From positions 4,615,501 through 4,679,500 of the forward strand of contig JASSKH010000023.1 of assembly GCA_031763025.1 (NCBI GenBank): 64,000 nucleotides of DNA. The letters run 5' to 3'. The notes beneath the pieces are model-generated. The model was not told the origin of the DNA, searched no databases, and saw only the letters and a program-made list of their open reading frames with translations. The DNA is from Macrocystis pyrifera. Taxonomy: Eukaryota > Sar > Phaeophyceae > Laminariales > Laminariaceae. The position numbers and the translations under genes are program-made. Positions 38,501 to 49,295 of this stretch are shown piece after piece (positions within the stretch are counted from its first letter, which is position 1; each line of letters starts with the position of its first letter).

Positions 38501-41500
38501 ATGTCCGATTCGGTGCCGACAAAGACGGCGATTACCACGGGCATCAGCCTCGCCGTGGCCGGCCTCGCGGTCGGACTTGCGGGCCCCAAGTTGGTCGAAA
38601 AAATCATCACCAAGATGAAGCCCGGGGGGAAATTTACTGGGGTGAGTGAGGCAAGGTGTGACGAGGGACCAGGGACGAGGGGTCCCAAGTTTCCCGTTTC
38701 CCGTTGGCGTTCGTGAGCTTCGTAAACGAGTGCAACTCGTATTCACACGTCGGACTAAGATCACGATCTGCGCAGTATAACCAGTTGTAGATCATCTACT
38801 GCTGTAGATCCTAACCTGCCGTTCTGGGGTGCTCTGCAGGATCTGTATAGTACAGATCCAATATAGGAGACAGACACGTCCTATTGATAGATCATGCAGA
38901 TTTTTTGGCTCCCGGCAACGTGAGCTACGGCTCCCGGCAACGTGAGCTACAGCAGCAGTTGTAGTAGATCGTACCTGGTACGTGCAAAACAGGGATATAT
39001 CTGCCCTGAAAGATCTACCCGTACTCGTAGATCAATCATCAGGTGGGACAGGGTGGGAATCGATTTTTTGTCCCGAGGTGTGCAACTATTGTACCAGGAG
39101 GCACCACTTTGCCCGGCAATACAAGGGCTGTTTTAGATTATTAATAGTATTTTCAAAGGTTTCTTACGTTTACGGATAGCGTTCTACCCAGGGAAGAACA
39201 CAAGAACACCAGAGATTCAGAGAGCTGCTCGGCCGAGAGCTCAAGCTGAAACGCGGGGTGAATCCGTAATTTCCAGTAATTTCTACTTTCCGCAATTTGT
39301 TGCAGTAATTCCTACTTTCCGCAATTTGTTCCGCGGGCTTTTTGGCGGGATATTCCCCTGGGAAGTCGGCAAATCGGTATTTTTCGGAAGGCCTTGTTCG
39401 GTAGGGAAGCAGGGGTTCAGGGCGAGGAATCCCCGAGCCCGTTGGATCAGAACTCTACTGCGACCAGTGCTATTTGGGGAATAAGTGCGTTTCTTCTCTC
39501 AGCAACCAAAAACGAACACAAGTGAGTAACAAAGAGGTGCTCAATAGGCAAACCTGGGGGCACTCCGTGTAGCAGTAGCAGTCACCTTACACCTGCTTAA
39601 GGTTGTTGTTATTCTCGCGTATTTCTTCAGGTAATGACTGCTGTTGTTGTGTTGGTAGTCCAGCAGTATGTATTGAGTGTTGTGTATGTGTATCTGACGA
39701 CATACTGCTTGTAACACTCCCGCGAATTCCCGCTCGCGACGAGCGCTGCTGCAGGTAGCAAGTGGGTACTAGTGTATCAGTGTGGCACGCGACGTAAGCA
39801 CGTCTACCTACTGTACAATACCTGCGAGTACCTACCGGTACATTTCTCCAAGCTCATGTTTCGATTTTTCGAAAACGGAAAGAGTGCAAAGAGCGCCAAG
39901 CGATGCGAGAAATGTCTCGGCGAGATCCTTCCGAACAAATCCACCGTTTTCGTTGTGGTTGCCCTGCTTGTTTTGGGATAAAGCCCCCTCGTAAATATAG
40001 TTCGGTGGGGAGTGTCGCCGTCTGTAGCTTGCGCGTTATTTCAAACTGTGCCTGGTGCAGTCTATATACACAGCAGTGTGCCCGGGGGCGCTCGACAAAA
40101 AGAGAAAACGGCCTAAACTCCTTCCCCAAGTCAAAATGAAGAAAAAAAACAGTTGAGGTGGGTTTCTGCTGGACGAAATTATGAAGGGCGAGTTTTTTGT
40201 CCATAGTTGTATTTTATTTGGTTTTAGTATACCCCCGCCGCTGTCTGGGTCTCGCAAATGATTATTAATAACAGGGTGTCGGGAAATATTTGTTTCGTCG
40301 TTTATACCCCTGGTGTACGCGCCAGAAAGCGCCGTCAACCGTTCCATAATATTTTCTCGCCAGAAGATGCGTGTGAATGAAGTGTTCCCTGAACGAACAT
40401 GCCTACTCACATGTAGGAAACCCCTTCGTAACGCTTCCGCGCTTCTTGATGGACGCCCTACTTGTCCACTAATGTCCACTCTCTCGTGGGAAGTTGTTTT
40501 GTGCTACTATACGTACGCGCGGGGCATTGTTTTTTACCCCGCGGGGCTTTGTTTCCCCCCACCCGCCGTTGTATCCCCCCGTCGGGGTTATCTTGTCGAG
40601 ATTGAGGGGATGCGAGGCCGCCCCTCTCTCCCACTCTTGTCCTTGCTCTACCCGAACGTCGCACAGCGTTCAGCCCACCCTGAGGCTGTGCTTCACGAGG
40701 CCGTGGTGCTCGTACCACCCCCATGGCACTAGAGCAACATTTTCGTTTCTGCTTGGGTGTTTAGTTGTGACGCCACCTCGGCTCTCCGGCGCAGACACCC
40801 GCTGCCTACGTACATACCAGGTACAAAAGTATGTTCGTCTCTCTGCCCATGCCCATTGCAGTTTCATTCAGTGTTGTCTGTTGACGGCATTGCTGTTGCC
40901 CCTTGGCTGACAGCCGTCAAGGAGCTCCCCCATAGTGAAGCTCGCATATTGATCTAAAAAGGCGTTTTCGAGCCGAACCTGTTGGCAGTCAACTGACATA
41001 CCAGGTATTCGACTGCAATCCGAACACGATTAATATGAACCGAATCCCTCCCAAGAAGTAACCAACCCCCAGCACTTTGTCCTCCCCCTCCCCGAACACA
41101 AAGCCTTTACACGTGGGACAGATCACGTACTGCTGCAGATCAGCCACATATCCTAGACTGCCGTTGTGAAATGCTGTGCAGGGCCTGCCTTATAGGGCAG
41201 ATCCAACGCAGGAAGCATGTTCTACCGTAGATCATGCAGATCATACGGCTCCCACCCGGCAACGTGAGCTCATGTAGATCATGCAGATCAGGGGTATGTT
41301 CTGCCCTCATAAATATATATTCAGGTGATAGGTGTGAAACGGAAACGTTACGTACTAGTTATGCTCGATGCGGAGCTCGCAGTCGAAACCCCGCCCGTGG
41401 ACAGAGGTACTGCTGTAGATCATACAGACCAGAAACCTATCTTCCCTGAAAGTTGTATATGATGAAGTGGGAACCGATGGTCTGTCCGAGTCGTGTTGCA

Positions 41501-44500
41501 CAGTTCGCTAAATAGTTATCCTGGATGCGGACCTCGCCGTGCCGTCCGTCGAAACCCCGCTCGTGAACAAGATGAATAAACCGACGGCGGGCGCGCGGAC
41601 GGTGAAGGAGCTGCAGGGCGGCGACCACCCCATCCAGCTCTACTCCATGGCGACGCCGAACGGACAGAAGGTCACCGTGGCGCTCGAGGAGATGGGGCTC
41701 AAGTACGACGCTTGGTACACTGACATCATGGCGGTAAGCCGTGCATCATCAGTTCCTGGCATGTGCCATTGACTCAGTGAATTTGTGAATTAGTAGGGTG
41801 TTCGGGTTACTGCAGGGTTTTGGGAACACACCTCATTGAAATTGAGTTGGTAGGAGGGGACGGGGGGGGAGGGGCGTACTCATTTGTGGATTGCCTTGAT
41901 AATTTATTTGACCATTGACCACATCACTTTCGAGACGGAGCCGTAAATCAAGTGGGAGTTGAGAAAGTTTTGGGTCGAGATTTGCACGAATCTCAAACCC
42001 TTTTTTCAGCACTGCACTGCACTAAAACACGAATCTCACTCTGAGTGCAAGTAATTCGTCCCCGAACGGGGAGTGCAATCCCAGGGGGGTTACGTACTAA
42101 AGCTTCATGGTTCTACTGTTATTGGAGCTACCAGGTATACGGTTTTACTGAAGTTGGTGTAGGAAGCACCCTGTCTCCTTGCCTGACCCGGTGTAAGAGT
42201 TTCTTCGTGGCTTGATTGGTGGGGCGTGCTGTGATGGGGGAAATTAAGCTGAACCTGTCATATACCATTGACTGGGTTTATTTTCCTGTGGTACTTATAT
42301 ACAGCAGGTCTTCGCAGTTGTGTTGTGTGTGGAAAGTCCGCTTTTTTTTCAATCGGAGTCCTTGCCTCTCGTTGCCCTTGCCAGTCGTTGTTGATTGTCT
42401 CCATGTCGTTGCTGCTGCTTCTCTCCCCTCGTCCGGCGACATACCTATTTTTGCGGTGACATGGTTGCAACGTTTGTTGTACACGTCGGACAGGTCGCGA
42501 TATGCTGTAGATCTACCGTAGATAATGTAGATATTATATATTTCCCGTTGTGATATTCTGTGCTAGAACCGTGTCGTAGATATTCCACCCGTCCAACGTG
42601 TCTTTTGTGCGAAGTCCTCTGTCGTACGGATGCCACCCGGTAACAATGATGTACAGCAGTCTGTAGATCATGCAGACCGTTCCTGCACATGAAGAATGTA
42701 GCTGCCCCGAAAGATTTAGATCGTGTCATGGTATCTGATGAACTGATGTGTGTGATCTGATCTGCGTGATGATCTGATCTGACCGATGGGTGCTGAATGT
42801 TGTGTTGCGCGGCGCGACAGGGGGATCAATTCACCTCCGGGTTTGTCGAGATCAACCCGAACTCGAAGATCCCGGCTCTGGTGCACCGTGACGCACCAGG
42901 TGGCAAGGTATGTCGCTATTAATACAGTAGTCGTCGCTGCTATCGATTACGTCGGTTCTCGCTGCTGCTATTAATCACGACGCTGTTCGTTGCTGCTACT
43001 ATTATTCCAGTTGCAGTTTAGCAGTGTATTACAGCCACGGTGTGTTCGTTGTTCGTTGGGGGAGAAAATTATAGTATCCCGCACCGTAGATAGATCACCA
43101 CAACTATAGAAAATTATAGCTTTTTGTACGAGTTGTTATTGCGGGGGACCATATTAAATAGGACCTACGGTACACACTGAAACCTATATATATACCCATT
43201 TTTACTAACAATGTTGGGTCCTATTTACTATGGTCCCCCGTATTAGCTATTTTTACGGGAGGGGGGGGCATAGTAATACTTGGGTCATCAGAACCCAGGA
43301 TGGATCCAAATATCGTGTGTATCCCCCCGTATCTACACGCCATATTTTGGTTCTGTTTACTATTGCTAGGTGAAATTAGTCTTTTTCAACCGCTCGCCCA
43401 CCGGAAAAACACCCCTAGATGGCAGATGCACGTATTCGTATATGGCAAGAAACCGGTTCCCCGAGAAATAAAATGAAGGGTCAACGAGAGTAGGGATGGT
43501 TTCCGTTTTTTGTAAAGTTTTCCTGTTGTACTTTACTATTGATACGACTGTGACCGGGAATGTAAGCTCTTTTCGATATTTATGTATGGCACAAACGGGT
43601 CTTACATATTATTCGGTCAGAGTGGTATTACGGAGGACCATAGTTAATAGGACCTACGGTACGCACAAACACCTATATATTTCCATATTTTTAGCAACAA
43701 TAATTGGTCCTATTTACTATGGTCCCCCGTCATAGTGGTTTTTTGTTTGGCTTTGTTTTTGGAGCGAGGATGTTCGTTTTTTCAAGACGATACGATGATA
43801 CTTGAGTGTAGCTGCTGATCTTCGCGTTATCCTTGCCCCCCCCCTCCCCGTCCGACGAACGCCTCGCGATGCGACGGCCAGCCCCTTCACCTGTTCGAGA
43901 CAGGCAACATCCTTCTGTACCTTGCCGAGCTCACCGGCAAGTTCCTCCCGACCGACCCGGCCAAGAAGGCCGAGTGCCTCAACTGGCTCTTCTTCAACGT
44001 GAGCTGCCTTTGTGGGTGGCGGTAGTATTGGTGATGGTGGTGGCGGTGGTGATGTTGGATATCCACCTCCCTCCACTGAGATCAAAATGGAAGCACAAAC
44101 TAAAATAGGTGCATTAGACTATTACCCGGTACTGGATTGTAGCCTCATTTGATACCCCGTACCCTTGGGTGGGCATCCGCGGTGTGCAGAGCTTTTCGCC
44201 TCGTTTGCGGATTGCATTGCAACGAGTGTTCGCCCGCATCTTCAGCGGGGAGCTCCTCGAACCTCTTCTTCGGTCGTGATTCACTTCGAACCCGCTTGTT
44301 ATCCCTGCCGCGTATAAGAATGCACGCGTTCTATTTACTGGCTCAGAGTGACGAAAGAGAGGCTATTGCTACCGCGGTACTAGAGAATAGTCGATTCAAG
44401 TCGGACTGGAGCATGTACGACACGTTGTCTGAGGCAAAAAATAATAGTAATACTTGTATTTAAATAGTGTCGTGTGTTTTGACTTCGTTGTGCGCCGACA

Positions 44501-46708
44501 GATCGGAGAAGCGCCGTACTTCGGGCAGTTCGGCCACTTTACACGCTACGCGCCGATGAAGATCGACTACGCCGTGACCAGGTGTGTGTTTTCTCTTCAC
44601 GTTATGACCCCTTTTTTAATGTACTGCAAGATGTACCGACACCAATTCCAAGTAGTTTTCACGTTAACCCGTTCATTACGCATATCTGGTACACGTCACC
44701 GCCTTACACGTACTGCGAAATGGGCCCACAGAAATTCCCAAGTTTTTTTTTTCTATTATTTAATCGAGCATTTCATCTGACGTACCATGTAACAGCAATT
44801 TTTACCGACACTAATCCCAAGTAGTCTTCACGTTAATCCCTTTAATTTGTACCACAGAATGAACCCACACTAATTCCAAGTAGTTTGTCCCAAAGAACGT
44901 AGATGCGGTTCTGAACGGGTCACATTATTAACGGGGGATCATAGTAAACAGGACCAATTATTGTTGGTAAAAAGTAGGGAAATATATAAGGTTTTTTGTG
45001 TACCGTAGGTCCTATTTACTATGGTCCTGCGCAATAGTAACCCTTGTAGAAGCTGCATCCCTTTTGGGGGGAAAACTACTTGGAATTAGTGCAGTGTAAA
45101 TATATGTTTTGCAGCGGAAAGAGGGTTAAGAAAGCGTTTTTTTATGTCGGCGCTGCAGCAGTAAAGCATGCAGTAGTGGCTGCCGCCGAGTACGAGTACA
45201 AGTTCGGGTATAGAGTAAAAACAAAATACGTGGGTCTCGCGCAGCATATTTTAGAGACGTCCAAGCTGCCTTTCACTGCTTTTACCCTTTTTCGACTTGA
45301 TGGTAGTGTAGCGACCTAAAAAGCGAAAAGAGGTACCATCACCCGTCTAGGACGAGCAGGCGGGGGGGTGCAAGTGTCCAACTATGCTGCGCGCGTATCG
45401 ATCAGTTCCTCACGTTGCAGTTCGGACGCATACCCCACCTCAGCAGCTCGGGCGGCTTCGTGCCGCGATCCATCAGTTTTTTTCAACATATTCTTCCCTC
45501 GCAAAGTCCCAGAGGGGTTATTGTATACCAGGCATGACGTGAGCTACGGTAGAGATACGTACTACAGTAACTTCAGCACCTATTTTTGCCTTCTGAGGCT
45601 CCTAACTTGAGGATTTGTATCTCTGCCTAGAAGAACTGTTTTTAACACACAAAAACGGTCGCTTCTTCAGTTCGGCCTATCTTAGGTGTTAAGTTCGAAA
45701 AAATGTTGCAAACAAGACTTAACTTGAGGAGTATATATCTCCCTGGAAGAACTGCTTTTGATACAAGAAAGAAACGGATGCTTAAGCTCGGCCTATCTAA
45801 AAATATTTGCAAACAAAACTGAGACTAACGATACAGTGGTTGGGTAGTTCCTGAGTTTCGGGAACCCCGTCAGTCCCAGTGATGAACAGATACACGTGCG
45901 GCGAGTTTCCTAGACAAGTTTGGCTTGCTTTTTTCGCTGGCTCGCGGTGGCGGCGGGGATTGTACTTGAACTCCACGTACGAACTCCATCGAAGAGTAGC
46001 ACGCGATTTTACGCAACCATACAATTGCAGGGGGTTTCCTACTGGCGTTTACCCCTGTTCTCTCGTGCACTCGTTTGTTCACCTGTTCTCTCGTGCACTC
46101 GTTTGTTCACCTGCTCGCTCGCTCGCGGTGGTGGTGGCGGCGCCTTGGGGTGGGGGGGTGTTGTACTTATATTGACTTGAAGGTACTCTACCGAAGTGAA
46201 GCGCGCGATGGACGTGCTTGACAAGCAGCTGGAGAGAAAAAGCTACCTCTGCGGGGAGGAGTGCACCATCGCGGACATTGCTTGGCTCCCTTGGGTCCGG
46301 TAAGCTGTTGTTACTAGAATAGCAGCTTGATTTTTTGGTTGGTTAGTCGAGTTAAATTTTTACGATGCGCAGGCTCTATCGATCGAGAGCCCGCGACGTT
46401 GAACGAAAAACATAGATCAATCTCTACGACGACGCGCAAGAAAAGCGACCCATTTTCCCCCTCCCCCCTCGTCATTGAAGCTGTCATCCATATGCAAGTC
46501 CGCCTCACAAGCGGTTCTTAGTAGGATGCAGCTCACCCTTCATGCGACTCGCCGGACACCTCACGGCGCTTCGCGCTTGGTGCAAGCGATGTCTGCCTGG
46601 TCGGTGAAAACCCGACATGCTCCGTCCCGGCATTGTAGGGATGCGAGGGTCTATGGTCATACGACTACGGCCACGCATGAGATCGAGTACATCTCTCCTA
46701 CCGAGTAC

Positions 46709-46744
<36 letters not shown>

Positions 46745-47701
46745 GTATATGGAGGGCACGTTGCTCTGTCGCTGTGATGTGACTACCATGCCCCTGAATG
46801 CCTACTCACGTTACTCTATCGCTTTGATGTCAATTGTCAATACCATGAATACCATGTCCCTTGAAACCAATATGCCTACGTTACTCAAAATGTAGGAAAC
46901 CCCTTCGTAACGCAACGCCATTCGAAGGACGCTGCACTTTTGTCTACTCGTTCGTGTGGGATCTTAGTGCAGTCCCCACGGGACGCTGGCTTCCCCCACG
47001 GGCTTTGTTTCCCCCCCACGGGACGATAACAGTATTGTCACAAGCGAAGCGTTTTACGAATTTACACTGCCGCCTGAAACTTAGGCAGTTTTGAGCCCTG
47101 GGAGAAGCCCGACATCCGCGCCGTCTGACCCAAAAGTCTCCGAATATATTGTTTTCGAGCGAATCACGTCTCGCTATTTCACACGGCCGCCTACCATATA
47201 GGGGGGCCCTTTTTGAGCTTCGGGTGTAGCAGGGAATCCGCACCGTCTGACTGGTGGAAAGGTAATCTACACGGCTCCCTGAATGTAGGGGGGGCTTTTT
47301 GAGCCCTGGGTGTAGCCCCCAAAAACGTTTGGGCTCTAGCCCCTCCTCCAGATTACAGTTGATTACAAAACCAAATGCGTTTTTTTTTTCGTTTGGAGAC
47401 ATCATAACGTTATAGATGGAACTCTTATTATGATAATAGACCTTGCAACCTAACTAGTCGGTAGTTGCCGCGACGAACCAAACCAACACAAACCAATACC
47501 GAATGCAACCGAACCGAACCGAACCGAAAACAATCAAGGTGCCTGGACGTGTTCTACAAGGCGTCGGAGACGCTTGGGCTGGCGAGCTTCGAGAACGTGG
47601 CGGCCTGGCGGGCGAGGATGGAGGCGCGGCCTGCGACGGCCAAGGGCCTGAAGATCAACTCGGACGCCGACGGAGGCGTGTACCGAAACTACAGCTCCTA
47701 A
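38501..47701 (+). CDS. YghU/Ure2-type glutathione S-transferase with N-terminal hydrophobic anchor, complete, 7 exons
   Basis: Exons: 38501-38641, 41572-41733, 42821-42907, 43882-43998, 44502-44581, 46183-46299, 47539-47701. Every intron (503-2930 bp) is GT-AG; an AGG and a CGG codon are split at the last two junctions. The joined frame is 288 aa plus TAA, the usual size for this class. Residues 14-31 are hydrophobic, suggesting a membrane anchor. The thioredoxin-like domain (about 65-155) shows LYSMATPNGQKVTVALEE, where the Thr-Pro-Asn segment contacts glutathione in the bacterial enzymes, then FVEINPNSKIPAL with the cis-proline, and the FETGNILLYLAE gamma-glutamyl-binding strand. The helical C-terminal domain has APYFGQFGHF, YAPMKIDYAVTRYS, VLDKQLERKSYLCGEECTIAD and a closing RPATAKGLKIN. 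Bacterial YghU/YfcG reduce disulfides with two bound glutathiones, so this protein may do the same; that is inferred. Introns carry GATC-rich elements, TIR elements and a polyC-associated repeat. Copies of the stop-codon region follow the gene. Confidence 0.95.
38760..39050 (+). repeat. GATC-rich dispersed element in GST intron 1
   Basis: Starts about 120 bases past the exon 1 donor. Has CTGCTGTAGATC, GATCTGTATAGTACAGATCC, an internal duplication of CTCCCGGCAACGTGAGCTAC (two tandem copies at about 38911-38950) and ATATCTGCCCTGAAAGATCT. Confidence 0.8.
40411..40560 (+). repeat. Dispersed repeat, copy in GST intron 1
   Basis: TGTAGGAAACCCCTTCGTAA, then GGACG, CTTGTC(C/T)ACT and GGGGCTTTGTTTCCCCCC. 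A second copy lies at 46889-47020 in intron 6. Confidence 0.7.
41110..41470 (+). repeat. GATC-rich dispersed element, second copy in GST intron 1
   Basis: Ends about 100 bases before the exon 2 acceptor. Shows GATCACGTACTGCTGCAGAT, GCCGTTGTGAAATGCTGTGC, repeated GATCATGCAGATCA and TGTTCTGCCCT. Confidence 0.8.
42490..42740 (+). repeat. GATC-rich dispersed element in GST intron 2
   Basis: Shows TGCTGTAGATCTACCGTAGA, GTTGTGATATTCTGTGC, TAGATCATGCAGA and GCTGCCCCGAAAGATTTAGA. It ends close to the exon 3 acceptor at 42820. Confidence 0.7.
43137..43245. mobile_element. MITE-like TIR element, 109 bp, GST intron 3
   Basis: Begins TATTGCGGGGGACCATATTA and ends TTTACTATGGTCCCCCGTATTA-like. A degenerate half-copy (TTTTACGGGAGGGG, then GGTTCTGTTTACTATTG) follows at about 43250-43368. 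Confidence 0.85.
43626..43734. mobile_element. MITE-like TIR element, second copy in GST intron 3
   Basis: Begins TATTACGGAGGACCATAGTT and ends TTACTATGGTCCCCCGTCAT, then A. The interior matches the copy at 43137, including ACCTACGGTAC. Confidence 0.85.
44926..45036. mobile_element. MITE-like TIR element, GST intron 5
   Basis: Begins TATTAACGGGGGATCATAGT and ends TTACTATGGTCCTGCGCAAT, then A. The interior is in the opposite orientation to the 43 kb copies (ACCGTAGGTCC near the right end). Confidence 0.85.
45605..45822 (+). repeat. Two-copy tandem repeat, about 110 bp, GST intron 5
   Basis: ACTTGAGGATTTGTATCTCT and ACTTGAGGAGTATATATCTC start two units sharing GAAGAACTG, CGGCCTATCT and TTGCAAACAA. 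Confidence 0.85.
46053..46112 (+). repeat. Short tandem duplication, GST intron 5
   Basis: CCTGTTCTCTCGTGCACTCG plus TTTGTTCA occurs twice in a row, about 70 bases before the exon 6 acceptor. Confidence 0.9.
46585..46742 (+). repeat. Poly-C-associated dispersed repeat with 33-base C run, GST intron 6
   Basis: Contains GTGAAAACCCGACATGCTCC, ATTGTAGGGATGCGAGGGTC and TATGGTCATACGACTACGGC, then a C run (46710-46742). Related copies: 31768-31830, 49185-49295 (reverse), 58115-58220 and 60636-60680. Confidence 0.85.
46889..47020 (+). repeat. Dispersed repeat, copy in GST intron 6
   Basis: Same TGTAGGAAACCCCTTCGTAA start and CGGGCTTTGTTTCCCCCCCA end as the 40411 copy. Confidence 0.7.
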
Positions 47702-47990
47702 AAAAAGTTCCCAGAGGGGTACGAAAAAGTCCAATATTATAGGATTTTGTTCTTTTTGCTCGGTATTCCCCGGATATTCTTTATCCCGTATATTCGTACC
47801 TGCTGGCTGTTTTGTGAGAGGAAGATCAACCAAGCTACAGCTCCTAAAAAGTATCCGGTGGGGCAGAAAAGCGTCCGGTAGGTTTTTTCCTCGCTTGGTT
47901 TCTGATGGGTTGTATTTTTTTTCCGTAGCTGTTTCGTGAGAGGAAGATTAGCCAGGCTACAGCTCCTGAAACGTGCCCAGAGGGGCCGGA
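47686..47990 (+). repeat. Three degenerate copies of the GST stop-codon region
   Basis: CTACAGCTCCT(A/G)AA recurs at about 47689, 47834 and 47958. Each copy is followed by a CC(A/G)G(A/T)GGGG block, and the two later copies are preceded by GTGAGAGGAAGAT. The first copy contains the real stop codon; the other two lie in the presumed 3' UTR. Confidence 0.85.
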
Positions 47991-48887
47991 AACACGTGGA
48001 TTTTTTCCCTTAACTTTGTGTGCCTGGGTTTTCTTCTTTCCGTATTTGCCAATGGTAGATAGTACCTGGTATGTACGTAGCTGTTTGTATGAGATCGGCA
48101 TCAGAGCTTATGTTATGCTGCACGCTGCTGGGTGGTAATCATGATGAGGTTTTGCCGCTCTGTCAGGACCGTCTGGAGTATAGTCAAGAGTAAGTGGGGG
48201 ATTTGTTTGCCAACGATTGGCGTTATGGGTGGGGTGACACTGCGTACAAAGTGAACGTAGCTGCCCCTACCCCTAAGTCAATAAGATGCAGTCAATCATT
48301 GGTTGACGTTAGTTCACCTTTTGTCTCGTACAGAGGAGACAGTGTGCCTCAATTCAACCGTAGTGTCGGATAGGTTTGTGAGGTTTTTACTGAAAATAGT
48401 ACACCAACGATCCTTAGCTGTTCGGACAGAGTGGTGTATATATTACATGGATGAGATAATTTTCTGTTTTCCAGTTGACCCTGCAAGTACTTGTAGACTA
48501 ATTCCTGGAGAGTTGACCTGCTGTGCTCGTACCAGGTACGATCTGGTGGAAGTTGTTTTGTTGCGAGCGGGCGGGCTGGCGGGCGGTGGAAAATCGTTCA
48601 GTTTTTGTGAGGCACTTGACGTCGGCAGCTGATGTTGTGCTTTCAGTACCAGTAGTATATATTCCACTCTGCCTGCCCGGAATTGCGGTGGCCATTTTGG
48701 GTGTCGATATTCACACAGTAGGTAGCCTCTTTCAAGAGACCCTAGCCTGTTTCGAAGAGACCCTATTAGTAATGCGTTCGCGAATAGAGGTCCCTTATAT
48801 AGGTGACGTAATCCCTTATCAGAGTTGGTACGGGCCCCTTACAGTCAGTAGTGGGCAAAAATGGTAGACATGAATGTGAGGTCCATT

Positions 48888-49110
48888 GAATACCGTTTTC
48901 CCTCGAAAGAGGTCCCGTACATGCCGTTTTCCCTTGCAAGGGGTACCTCGTATACCGTTTTCCCTTGAAAGGGATCCCTTATGTACCGTTTTCCCCCTTT
49001 AAAGGGGTCCCTTAAATTACCGTTTTCCCTTGAAAGGGGTCCCTTACATACCGTTTTCCCTTCAAAGGGATCCCTTATATACCGTTTTCCCGTTAAAATG
49101 AGTCCCTTAG
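48888..49110 (+). repeat. Minisatellite, about 32-bp unit x7
   Basis: The unit is TACCGTTTTCCCTTGAAAGG plus GGTCCCTTA-type continuation; copies vary at a few sites. Each unit carries a small CCCTTGAAAGGG palindrome. Confidence 0.95.
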
Positions 49111-49184
49111 AGAGGGCTACCTACAGTACAAAAACGGTTCTTCCTTTTCCGGACAAGAGTAGCATAAGGAGAGGGGGTGGGTGT

Positions 49185-49295
49185 ATTATCTTGCATGGCC
49201 GTAGTCGTATGACCATAAACCCTCGCATCCCTACAATCCGGGGACGGGGGAGCCCGTCGGGTTTTCACCGGCCAGGCAGACATTGCTTGGATAAG
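49185..49295 (-). repeat. Poly-C-associated repeat, intergenic copy
   Basis: Reverse orientation: GGCCGTAGTCGTATGACCAT, CCTCGCATCCCTACAATC and GGTTTTCACCGGCCAGGCAG match the 46585 copy closely. No C run is attached. Confidence 0.8.

Noticed and set aside
38034..38764. 194- and 150-codon frames over GST exon 1
   Set aside because: Shadow frames; the GST frame itself continues through seven exons with matching phases.
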